A stretch of 64,000 nt of DNA from Auanema rhodensis (Eukaryota; Nematoda; Chromadorea; Rhabditida; Rhabditidae), in assembly GCA_964057225.1 (NCBI GenBank), contig OZ059894.1:19002476-19066475 (forward strand), written 5' to 3'. Below are positions 25,624 through 37,309 of the stretch, in pieces (position 1 is the first letter of the stretch; each line of letters opens with the position of its first letter). Both the position numbers and the translations under genes were made by a program. Under the pieces are notes generated by a model. That model was not told the origin of the DNA. It made no database searches and saw only the letters and a program-made list of their open reading frames with translations.

Positions 25624-28600
25624 TACACTCAACATTGCTTCCAAAAACATTTTGACAAAAATTTTTTCAAAAAATTTCAAAATAAATTAGCAAAAAGTAG
25701 ATGTTTTTAGATTCCTTTTTTCAAGGCAAAGACGATGGACAATGTTATTCAACGAAAAAATTAATTCTTCAGGGTGAAAATCGAGGATATAAGTGTGAAC
25801 TTATATCAGTTGATATCTCGGTGCATTTTTAAGCTAGCGCAAATCTGATAACACAGATCGACGCAGCTTAAAAATCCGCATCGAATGCACTATACTACAT
25901 TGAGAAACGCTCAATACAAAAATTAGTTATGATCGTTTGAAAAATGATGCATTAGTGTATGTTGAGTTTCCATGTACACTCAACATTGCTTCCAAAAACA
26001 TTTTGACAAAAATTTTTTCGAAAAATTTCAGAATAATTTAGCAAAAAGTAGATGTTTTTAGATTCCTTTTTTTAAGGCAAAGACGATGGACAATGTTATT
26101 CAACGAAAAAATTAATTCTTCAGGGTGAAAATCGAGGATATAAGTGTGAACTTATATCAGTTGATATCTCGGTGCATTTTTAAGCTAACTCAAATCTGAT
26201 AACACAGATCGACGCAGCTTAAAAATCCGCATCGAATGCACTATACTACATTGAGAAACGCTCAATACAAAAATTAGTTATGATCGTTTGAAAAATGATG
26301 CATTAGTGTATGTTGAGTTTCCATGTACACTCAACATTGCTTCCAAAATATTTTGACAAAAATTTTTTCAAAAAATTTCAAAATAAAATAGCAAAAAGTA
26401 GATGTTTTTAGATTCCTTTTTTCAAGGCAAAGACGATGGACAATGTTATTCAACGAAAAAAATAATTCTTCAGGGTGAAAATCGAGGATATAAGTGTGAA
26501 CTTATATCAGTTGATATCTCGGTGCATTTTTAAGCTAGCGCAAATCTGATAACACAGATCGACGCAGCTTAAAAATCCGCATCGAATGCACTATACTACA
26601 TTGAGAAACGCTTAATACAAAAATTAGTTATGATCGTTTGAAAAATGATGCATTAGTGTATGTTGAGTTTCCATGTACACTCAACATTGCTTCCAAAAAC
26701 ATTTTGACAAAAATTTTTTCGAAAAATTTCAGAATAATTTAGCAAAAAGTAGATGTTTTTAGATTCCTTTTTTTAAGGCAAAGACGATGGACAATGTTAT
26801 TCAACGAAAAAATTAATTCTTCAGGGTGAAAATCGAGGATATAAGTGTGAACTTATATCAGTTGATATCTCGGTGCATTTTTAAGCTAGCGCAAATCTGA
26901 TAACACAGATCGACGCAGCTTAAAAATCCGCATCGAATGCACTATACTACATTGAGAAACGCTTAATACAAAAATTAGTTATGATCGTTTGAAAAATGAT
27001 GCATTAGTGTATGTTGAGTTTCCATGTACACTCAACATTGCTTCCAAAAACATTTTGACAAAAATTTTTTCAAAAAATTTCAAGATAAATTAGCAAAAAG
27101 TAGATGTTTTTAGATTCCTTTTTTCAAGGCAAAGACGATGGACAATGTTATTCAACGAAAAAATTAATTCTTCAGGGTGAAAATCGAGGATATAAGTGTG
27201 AACTTATATCAGTTGATATCTCGGTGCATTTTTAAGCTAGCGCAAATCTGATAACACAGATCGACGCAGCTTAAAAATCCGCATCGAATGCACTATACTA
27301 CATTTAGAAACGCTTAATACAAAAATTAGTTATGATCGTTTGAAAAATGATGCATTAGTGTATGTTGAGTTTCCATGTACACTCAACATTGCTTCCAAAA
27401 ACATTTTGACAAAAATTTTTTCAAAAAATTTCAAAATAAATTAGCAAAAAGTAGATGTTTTTAGATTCCTTTTTTCAAGGCAAAGACGATGGACAATGTT
27501 ATTCAACGAAAAAATTAATTCTTCAGGGTGAAAATCGAAGATATAAGTGTGAACTTATATCAGTTGATATCTCGGTGCATTTTTAAGCTAGCGCAAATCT
27601 GATAACACAGATCGACGCAGCTTAATAATCCGCATCGAATGCACTATACTACATTGAGAAACGCTTAATACAAAAATTAGTTATGATCGTTTGAAGAATG
27701 ATGCATTAGTGTATGTTGAGTTTCCATGTACACTCAACATTGCTTCCAAAAACATTTTGACAAAAATTTTTTCAAAAAATTTCAAAATAAATTAGCAAAA
27801 AGTAGATGTTTTTAGATTCCTTTTTTCAAGGCAAAGACGATGGACAATGTTATTCAACGAAAAAATTAATTCTTCAGAGTGAAAATCGAGGATATAAGTG
27901 TGAACTTATATCAGTTGATATCTCGGTGCATTTTTAAGCTAGCGCAAATCTGATAACACAGATCGACGCAGCTTAAAAATCCGCATCGAATGCACTATAC
28001 TACATTGAAAAACGCTTAATACAAAAATTAGTTATGATCGTTTGAAAAATGATGCATTAGTGTATGTTGAGTTTCCATGTACACTCAACATTGCTTCCAA
28101 AAACATTTTGACAAAAATTTTTTCAAAAAATTTCAAAATAAATTAGCAAAAAGTAGATGTTTTTAGATTCCTTTTTTCAAGGCAAAGACGATGGACAATG
28201 TTATTCAACGAAAAAATTAATTCTTCAGAGTGAAAATCGAAGATATAAGTGTGAACTTATATCAGTTGATATCTCGGTGCATTTTTAAGCTAGCGCAAAT
28301 CTGATAACACAGATCGACGCAGCTTAAAAATCCGCATCGAATGCACTATACTACATTGAAAAACGCTTAATACAAAAATTAGTTATGATCGTTTGAAAAA
28401 TGATGCATTAGTGTATGTTGAGTTTCCATGTACACTCAACATTGCTTCCAAAAACATTTTGACAAAAATTTTTTCAAAAAATTTCAAAATAAATTAGCAA
28501 AAAGTAGATGTTTTTAGATTCCTTTTTTCAAGGCAAAGACGATGGACAATGTTATTCAACGAAAAAATTAATTCTTCAGGGTGAAAATCGAAGATATAAG

Positions 28601-31420
28601 TGTGAACTTATATCAGTTGATATCTCGGTGCATTTTTAAGCTAGCGCAAATCTGATAACACAGATCGACGCAGCTTAAAAATCCGCATCGAATGCACTAT
28701 ACTACATTGAGAAACGCTTAATACAAAAATTAGTTATGATCGTTTGAAAAATGATGCATTAGTGTATGTTGAGTTTCCATGTACACTCAACATTGCTTCC
28801 AAAAACATTTTGACAAAAATTTTTTCAAAAAATTTCAAAATAAATTAGCAAAAAGTAGATGTTTTTAGATTCCTTTTTTCAAGGCAAAGACGATGGACAA
28901 TGTTATTCAACGAAAAAATTAATTCTTCAGAGTGAAAATCGAGGATATAAGTGTGAACTTATATCAGTTGATATCTCGGTGCATTTGTAAGCTAGCGCAA
29001 ATCTGATAACACAGATCGACGCAGCTTAAAAATCCGCATCGAATGCACTATACTACATTGAGAAACGCTCAATACAAAAATTAGTTATGATCAATTGAAA
29101 AATGATGCATTAGTGTATGTTGAGTTTCCATGTACACTCAACATTGCTTCCAAAAACATTTTGACAAAAATTTTTTCGAAAAATTTCAGAATAATTTAGC
29201 AAAAAGTAGATGTTTTTAGATTCCTTTTTTTAAGGCAAAGACGATGGACAATGTTATTCAACGGAAAAATTAATTCTTCAGGGTGAAAATCGAGGATATA
29301 AGTGTGAACTTATATCAGTTGATATCTCGGTGCATTTTTAAGCTAGCGCAAATCTGATAACACAGATCGACGCAGCTTAAAAATCCGCATCGAATGCACT
29401 ATACTACATTGAAAAACGCTTAATACAAAAATTAGTTATGATCGTTTGAAAAATGATGCATTAGTGTATGTTGAGTTTCCATGTACACTCAACATTGCTT
29501 CCAAAAACATTTTGACAAAAATTTTTTCAAAAAATTTCAAAATAAATTAGCAAAAAGTAGATGTTTTTAGATTCCTTTTTTCAAGGCAAAGACGATGGAC
29601 AATGTTATTCAACGAAAAAATTAATTCTTCAGAGTGAAAATCGAGGATATAAGTGTGAACTTATATCAGTTGATATCTCGGTGCATTTTTAAGCTAGCGC
29701 AAATCTGATAACACAGATCGACGCAGCTTAAAAATCCGCATCGAATGCACTATACTACATTGAAAAACGCTTAATACAAAAATTAGTTATGATCGTTTGA
29801 AAAATGATGCATTAGTGTATGTTGAGTTTCCATGTACACTCAACATTGCTTCCAAAAACATTTTGACAAAAATTTTTTCAAAAAATTTCAAAATAAATTA
29901 GCAAAAAGTAGATGTTTTTAGATTCCTTTTTTCAAGGCAAAGACGATGGACAATGTTATTCAACGAAAAAATTAATTCTTCAGGGTGAAAATCGAAGATA
30001 TAAGTGTGAACTTATATCAGTTGATATCTCGGTGCATTTTTAAGCTAGCGCAAATCTGATAACACAGATCGACGCAGCTTAAAAATCCGCATCGAATGCA
30101 CTATACTACATTGAGAAACGCTTAATACAAAAATTAGTTATGATCGTTTGAAAAATGATGCATTAGTGTATGTTGAGTTTCCATGTACACTCAACATTGC
30201 TTCCAAAAACATTTTGACAAAAATTTTTTCAAAAAATTTCAAAATAAATTAGCAAAAAGTAGATGTTTTTAGATTCCTTTTTTCAAGGCAAAGACGATGG
30301 ACAATGTTATTCAACGAAAAAATTAATTCTTCAGAGTGAAAATCGAGGATATAAGTGTGAACTTATATCAGTTGATATCTCGGTGCATTTGTAAGCTAGC
30401 GCAAATCTGATAACACAGATCGACGCAGCTTAAAAATCCGCATCGAATGCACTATACTACATTGAGAAACGCTCAATACAAAAATTAGTTATGATCAATT
30501 GAAAAATGATGCATTAGTGTATGTTGAGTTTCCATGTACACTCAACATTGCTTCCAAAAACATTTTGACAAAAATTTTTTCGAAAAATTTCAGAATAATT
30601 TAGCAAAAAGTAGATGTTTTTAGATTCCTTTTTTTAAGGCAAAGACGATGGACAATGTTATTCAACGGAAAAATTAATTCTTCAGGGTGAAAATCGAGGA
30701 TATAAGTGAGAACTTATATCAGTTGATATCTCGGTGCATTTTTAAGCTAGCGCAAATCTGATAACACAGATCGACGCAGCTTAAAAATCCGCATCGAATG
30801 CACTATACTACATTGAGAAACGCTTAATACAAAAATTAGTTATGATCGTTTGAAAAATGATGCATTAGTGTATGTTGAGTTTCCATGTACACTCAACATT
30901 GCTTCCAAAAACATTTTGACAAAAATTTTTTCAAAAAATTTCAAAATAAATTAGCAAAAAGTAGATGTTTTTAGATTCCTTTTTTCAAGGCAAAGACGAT
31001 GGACAATGTTATTCAACGAAAAAATTAATTCTTCAGGGTGAAAATCGAAGATATAAGTGTGAACTTATATCAGTTGATATCTCGGTGCATTTTTAAGCTA
31101 GCGCAAATCTGATAACACAGATCGACGCAGCTTAAAAATCCGCATCGAATGCACTATACTACATTGAGAAACGCTTAATACAAAAATTAGTTATGATCGT
31201 TTGAAAAATGATGCATTAGTGTATGTTGAGTTTCCATGTACACTCAACATTGCTTCCAAAAACATTTTGACAAAAATTTTTTCAAAAAATTTCAAAATAA
31301 ATTAGCAAAAAGTAGATGTTTTTAGATTCCTTTTTTCAAGGCAAAGACGATGGACAATGTTATTCAACGAAAAAATTAATTCTTCAGAGTGAAAATCGAG
31401 GATATAAGTGTGAACTTATA
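25100..31420 (+). repeat. 18-monomer higher-order repeat (6,317 bp), copy 1
   Basis: This unit of 18 monomers, one of them 350 bp, is followed by a partial second copy. Markers at +6,317 are GCATTATTGTATG (25,603 to 31,920), the 350-bp monomer (26,326 to 32,643) and CGAAAAAAATAATTC (26,455 to 32,772). The left limit is approximate. Inside it, TTCAGAGTG recurs in the monomers at 27729, 28080, 28782, 29484, 30186 and 31239, and the TTTGTAAGCT variant appears near 28,987, 30,391 and 31,444. It shares a two-monomer segment with the 13-24 kb HOR. Confidence 0.8.
26326..26675 (+). repeat. Length-variant monomer, 350 bp
   Basis: This carries the CCAAAATATTTTG deletion and AAAATAGC, as in the monomers at 17552 and 23870. 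It also has CGAAAAAAATAATTC in place of CGAAAAAATTAATTC. The monomer before it carries CTAACTCAAATC, the same neighbour as in the 13-24 kb HOR. Confidence 0.9.
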
Positions 31421-31940
31421 TCAGTTGATATCTCGGTGCATTTGTAAGCTAGCGCAAATCTGATAACACAGATCGACGCAGCTTAAAAATCCGCATCGAA
31501 TGCACTATACTACATTGAGAAACGCTCAATACAAAAATTAGTTATGATCAATTGAAAAATGATGCATTAGTGTATGTTGAGTTTCCATGTACACTCAACA
31601 TTGCTTCCAAAAACATTTTGACAAAAATTTTTTCGAAAAATTTCAGAATAATTTAGCAAAAAGTAGATGTTTTTAGATTCCTTTTTTTAAGGCAAAGACG
31701 ATGGACAATGTTATTCAACGGAAAAATTAATTCTTCAGGGTGAAAATCGAGGATATAAGTGTGAACTTATATCAGTTGATATCTCGGTGCATTTTTAAGC
31801 TAGCGCAAATCTGATAACACAGATCGACGCAGCTTAAAAATCCGCATCGAATGCACTATACTACATTGAGAAACGCTTAATACAAAAATTAGTTATGATC
31901 GTTTGAAAAATGATGCATTATTGTATGTTGAGTTTCCATG
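29835..31940 (+). repeat. Nested 1,053-bp trimer repeat (2 copies)
   Basis: Monomers 29835, 30186 and 30537 are copied as 30888, 31239 and 31590. The trimer order is a GAAGATATAA monomer, then one with TTCAGAGTG plus TTTGTAAGCT plus GATCAATTG, then one with CAGAATAATTTAG plus TTCAACGGAAAAATT. Private differences are AAGTGAGAAC near 30,709 in copy 1 and TTATTGTATG at about 31,920 in copy 2. The repeat is nested in the 18-mer unit. Confidence 0.8.
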
Positions 31941-34365
31941 TACACTCAACATTGCTTCCAAAAACATTTTGACAAAAATTTTTTCAAAAAATTTCAAAAT
32001 AAATTAGCAAAAAGTAGATGTTTTTAGATTCCTTTTTTCAAGGCAAAGACGATGGACAATGTTATTCAACGAAAAAATTAATTCTTCAGGGTGAAAATCG
32101 AGGATATAAGTGTGAACTTATATCAGTTGATATCTCGGTGCATTTTTAAGCTAGCGCAAATCTGATAACACAGATCGACGCAGCTTAAAAATCCGCATCG
32201 AATGCACTATACTACATTGAGAAACGCTCAATACAAAAATTAGTTATGATCGTTTGAAAAATGATGCATTAGTGTATGTTGAGTTTCCATGTACACTCAA
32301 CATTGCTTCCAAAAACATTTTGACAAAAATTTTTTCGAAAAATTTCAGAATAATTTAGCAAAAAGTAGATGTTTTTAGATTCCTTTTTTTAAGGCAAAGA
32401 CGATGGACAATGTTATTCTACGAAAAAATTAATTCTTCAGGGTGAAAATCGAGGATATAAGTGTGAACTTATATCAGTTGATATCTCGGTGCATTTTTAA
32501 GCTAACTCAAATCTGATAACACAGATCGACGCAGCTTAAAAATCCGCATCGAATGCACTATACTACATTGAGAAACGCTCAATACAAAAATTAGTTATGA
32601 TCGTTTGAAAAATGATGCATTAGTGTATGTTGAGTTTCCATGTACACTCAACATTGCTTCCAAAATATTTTGACAAAAATTTTTTCAAAAAATTTCAAAA
32701 TAAAATAGCAAAAAGTAGATGTTTTTAGATTCCTTTTTTCAAGGCAAAGACGATGGACAATGTTATTCAACGAAAAAAATAATTCTTCAGGGTGAAAATC
32801 GAGGATATAAGTGTGAACTTATATCAGTTGATATCTCGGTGCATTTTTAAGCTAGCGCAAATCTGATAACACAGATCGACGCAGCTTAAAAATCCGCATC
32901 GAATGCACTATACTACATTGAGAAACGCTTAATACAAAAATTAGTTATGATCGTTTGAAAAATGATGCATTAGTGTATGTTGAGTTTCCATGTACACTCA
33001 ACATTGCTTCCAAAAACATTTTGACAAAAATTTTTTCGAAAAATTTCAGAATAATTTAGCAAAAAGTAGATGTTTTTAGATTCCTTTTTTTAAGGCAAAG
33101 ACGATGGACAATGTTATTCATCGAAAAAATTAATTCTTCAGGGTGAAAATCGAGGATATAAGTGTGAACTTATATCAGTTGATATCTCGGTGCATTTTTA
33201 AGCTAGCGCAAATCTGATAACACAGATCGACGCAGCTTAAAAATCCGCATCGAATGCACTATACTACATTGAGAAACGCTTAATACAAAAATTAGTTATG
33301 ATCGTTTGAAAAATGATGCATTAGTGTATGTTGAGTTTCCATGTACACTCAACATTGCTTCCAAAAACATTTTGACAAAAATTTTTTCAAAAAATTTCAA
33401 GATAAATTAGCAAAAAGTAGATGTTTTTAGATTCCTTTTTTCAAGGCAAAGACGATGGACATTGTTATTCAACGAAAAAATTAATTCTTCAGGGTGAAAA
33501 TCGAGGATATAAGTGTGAACTTATATCAGTTGATATCTCGGTGCATTTTTAAGCTAGCGCAAATCTGATAACACAGATCGACGCAGCTTAAAAATCCGCA
33601 TCGAATGCACTATACTACATTTAGAAACGCTTAATACAAAAATTAGTTATGATCGTTTGAAAAATGATGCATTAGTGTATGTTGAGTTTCCATGTACACT
33701 CAACATTGCTTCCAAAAACATTTTGACAAAAATTTTTTCAAAAAATTTCAAAATAAATTAGCAAAAAGTAGATGTTTTTAGATTCCTTTTTTCAAGGCAA
33801 AGACGATGGACAATGTTATTCAACGAAAAAATTAATTCTTCAGGGTGAAAATCGAAGATATAAGTGTGAACTTATATCAGTTGATATCTCGGTGCATTTT
33901 TAAGCTAGCGCAAATCTGATAACACAGATCGACGCAGCTTAAAAATCCGCATCGAATGCATTATACTACATTGAGAAACGCTTAATACAAAAATTAGTTA
34001 TGATCGTTTGAAGAATGATGCATTAGTGTATGTTGAGTTTCCATGTACACTCAACATTGCTTCCAAAAACATTTTGACAAAAATTTTTTCAAAAAATTTC
34101 AAAATAAATTAGCAAAAAGTAGATGTTTTTAGATTCCTTTTTTCAAGGCAAAGACGATGGACAATGTTATTCAACGAAAAAATTAATTCTTCAGAGTGAA
34201 AATCGAGGATATAAGTGTGAACTTATATCAGTTGATATCTCGGTGCATTTTTAAGCTAGCGCAAATCTGATAACACAGATCGACGCAGCTTAAAAATCCG
34301 CATCGAATGCACTATACTACATTGAAAAACGCTTAATACAAAAATTAGTTATGATCGTTTGAAAA
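31421..34365 (+). repeat. 18-monomer higher-order repeat, partial copy 2
   Basis: About 2.9 kb matches 25,100-28,050 at +6,317. It ends near 34,369, where GATCCATTAG and then TTTTTTCGAAAAATTT replace the copy 1 sequence. Private differences are more numerous than in the other HORs: TTCTACG (about 32,418), TTCATCG (about 33,120), GACATTG (about 33,460) and GCATTATAC (about 33,960) here, against CTTAATAATCC (about 27,625) in copy 1. This duplication therefore looks older than the 14-mer one. Confidence 0.75.
32643..32992 (+). repeat. Length-variant monomer, 350 bp
   Basis: This is the +6,317 counterpart of the monomer at 26326, with the same deletion and the same CGAAAAAAATAATTC change. It confirms the 18-monomer HOR register. 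Confidence 0.9.
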
Positions 34366-37309
34366 ATGATCCATTAGTGTATGTTGAGTTTCCATGTACA
34401 CTCAACATTGCTTCCAAAAACATTTTGACAAAAATTTTTTCGAAAAATTTCAAAATAAATTAGCAAAAAGTAGATGTTTTTAGATTCCTTTTTTCAAGGC
34501 AAAGACGATGGACAATGTTATTCAACGAAAAAATTAATTCTTCAGGGTGAAAATCGAGGATATAAGTGTGAACTTATATCAGTTGATATCTCGGTGCATT
34601 TTTAAGCTAGCGCAAATCTGATAACACAGATCGACGCAGCTTAAAAATCCGCATCGAATGCACTATACTACATTAAGAAACGCTTAATACAAAAATTAGT
34701 TATGATCGTTTGAAAAATGATGCATTAGTGTATGTTGAGTTTCCATGTACACTCAACATTGCTTCCAAAAACATTTTGACAAAAATTTTTTCGAAAAATT
34801 TCAAAATAATTTAGCAAAAAGTAGATGTTTTTAGATTCCATTTTTCAAGGCAAAGACGATGGACAATGTTATTCAACGAAAAAATTAATTCTTCAGGGTG
34901 AAAATCGAGGATATAAGTGTGAACTTATATCAGTTGATATCTCGGTGCATTTTTAAGCTAGCGCAAATCTGATAACACAGATCGACGCAGCTTAAAAATC
35001 CGCATCGAATGCACTATACTACATTAAGAAACGCTTAATACAAAAATTAGTTATGATCGTTTGAAAAATGATGCATTAGTGTATGTTGAGTTTCCATGTA
35101 CACTCAACATTGCTTCCAAAAACATTTTGACAAAAATTTTTTCGAAAAATTTCAAAATAATTTAGCAAAAAGTAGATGTTTTTAGATTCCATTTTTCAAG
35201 GCAAAGACGATGGACAATGTTATTCAACGAAAAAATTAATTCTTCAGGGTGAAAATCGAGGATATAAGTGTGAACTTATATCAGTTGATATCTCGGTGCA
35301 TTTTTAAGCTAGCGCAAATCTGATAACACAGATCGACGCAGCTTAAAAATCCGCATCGAATGCACTATACTACATTAAGAAACGCTTAATACAAAAATTA
35401 GTTATGATCGTTTGAAAAATGATGCATTAGTGTATGTTGAGTTTCCATGTACACTCAACATTGCTTCCAAAAACATTTTGACAAAAATTTTTTCGAAAAA
35501 TTTCAAAATAATTTAGCAAAAAGTAGATGTTTTTAGATAGATTCCATTTTTCAAGGCAAAGACGATGGACAATGTTATTCAACGAAAAAATTAATTCTTC
35601 AGGGTGAAAATCGAGGATATAAGTGTGAACTTATATCAGTTGATATCTCGGTGCATTTTTAAGCTAGCGCAAATCTGATAACACAGATCGACGCAGCTTA
35701 AAAATCCGCATCGAATGCACTATACTACATTGAGAAACGCTTAATACAAAAATTAGTTATGATCGTTTGTAAAATGATGCATTAGTGTATGTTGAGTTTC
35801 CATGTACACTCAACATTGCTTCCAAAAACATTTTGACAAAAATTTTTTCGAAAAATTTCGAATTAATTTAGCAAAAAGTAGATGTTTTTAGATTTCATTT
35901 TTTAAGGCAAAGACGATGGACAATGTTATTCAACGAAAAAATTAATTCTTCAGGGTGAAAATCGAGGATATAAGTGTGAACTTATATCAGTTGATATCTC
36001 GGTGCATTTTTAAGCTAGCGCAAATCTGATAACACAGATCGACGCAGCTTAAAAATCCGCATCAAATGCACTATACTACATTGAGAAACGCTTAATACAA
36101 AAATTAGTTATGATCGTTTGTAAAATGATGCATTAGTGTATGTTGAGTTTCCATGTACACTCAACATTGCTTCCAAAAACATTTTGACAAAAATTTTTTC
36201 GAAAAATTTCGAATTAATTTAGCAAAAAGTAGATGTTTTTAGATTTCATTTTTTAAGGCAAAGACGATGGACAATGTTATTCAACGAAAAAATTAATTCT
36301 TCAGGGTGAAAATCGAGGATATAAGTGTGAACTTATATCAGTTGATATCTCGGTGCATTTTTAAGCTAGCGCAAATCTGATAACACAGATCGACGCAGCT
36401 TAAAAATCCGCATCGAATGCACTATACTACATTGAGAAACGCTTAATACAAAAATTAGTTATGATCGTTTGAAAAATGATCCATTAGTGTATGTTGAGTT
36501 TCCATGTACACTCAACATTGCTTCCAAAAACATTTTGACAAAAATTTTCTCAAAAAATTTCAAAATAAATTAGCAAAAAGTAGATGTTTTTGGATTCCTT
36601 TTTTCAAGGCAAAGACGATGGACAATGTTATTCAACGAAAAAATTAATTCTTCAGGGTGAAAATCGAGGATATAAGTGTGAACTTATATCAGTTGATATC
36701 TCGGTGCATTTTTAAGCTAGCGCAAATCTGATAACACAGATCGACGCAGCTTAAAAATCCGCATCGAATGCACTATACTACATTGAGAAACGCTTAATAC
36801 AAAAATTAGTTATGATCGTTTGAAAAATGATGCATTAGTGTATGATGAGTTTCCATGTACACTCAACATTGCTTCCAAAAACATTTTGACAAAAATTTTT
36901 TCGAAAAATTTCAAAATAATTCAGCAAAAAGTAGATGTTTTTAGATTCCTTTTTTCAAGGCAAAGACGATGGACAATGTTATTCAACGAAAAAATTAATT
37001 CTTCAGGGTGAAAATCGAGGATATAAGTGTGAACTTATATCAGTTGATATCTCGGTGCATTTTTAAGCTAGCGCAAATCTGATAACACAGATCGACGCAG
37101 CTTAAAAATCCGCATCGAATGCACTATACTACATTGAGAAACGCTTAATACAAAAATTAGTTATGATCGTTTGAAAAATGATGCATTAGTGTATGATGAG
37201 TTTCCATGTACACTCAACATTGCTTCCAAAAACATTTTGACAAAAATTTTTTCGAAAAATTTCAAAATAATTCAGCAAAAAGTAGATGTTTTTAGATTCC
37301 TTTTTTCAA
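34366..37309 (+). repeat. Zone of locally duplicated single monomers
   Basis: This stretch shows copying one monomer at a time rather than in blocks. Monomers 34748, 35099 and 35450 share AATAATTTAG and GATTCCATTTTTC. The first two also end in CATTAAGAAACG, as does 34397. Monomers 35805 and 36156 share TTTCGAATTAATTTAG and GATTTCATTTTTTAAGG. Monomers 36858 and 37209 share ATAATTCAGC and a GTGTATGATGAG leader. It separates the 18-mer zone from the next group of HORs and has no longer period that I could find. Confidence 0.75.
35450..35804 (+). repeat. Length-variant monomer, 355 bp (+4)
   Basis: AGAT is duplicated in tandem near 35,534-35,541 (TTTTTAGATAGATTCC for TTTTTAGATTCC). This is the largest length change in the array. 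It is unique, so it arose after the duplications that made the neighbouring monomers 34748 and 35099, or it lies outside any block that was copied later. Confidence 0.9.

Noticed and set aside
36820-37011. Open frame of 63 codons (also at 37171, 38926, 43138 and 46999) as a gene family
   Set aside because: It begins at TTG with no ATG start in frame, lies wholly inside a satellite monomer, is closed by stops in nearly all other copies, and has no recognisable domain, signal or promoter context.
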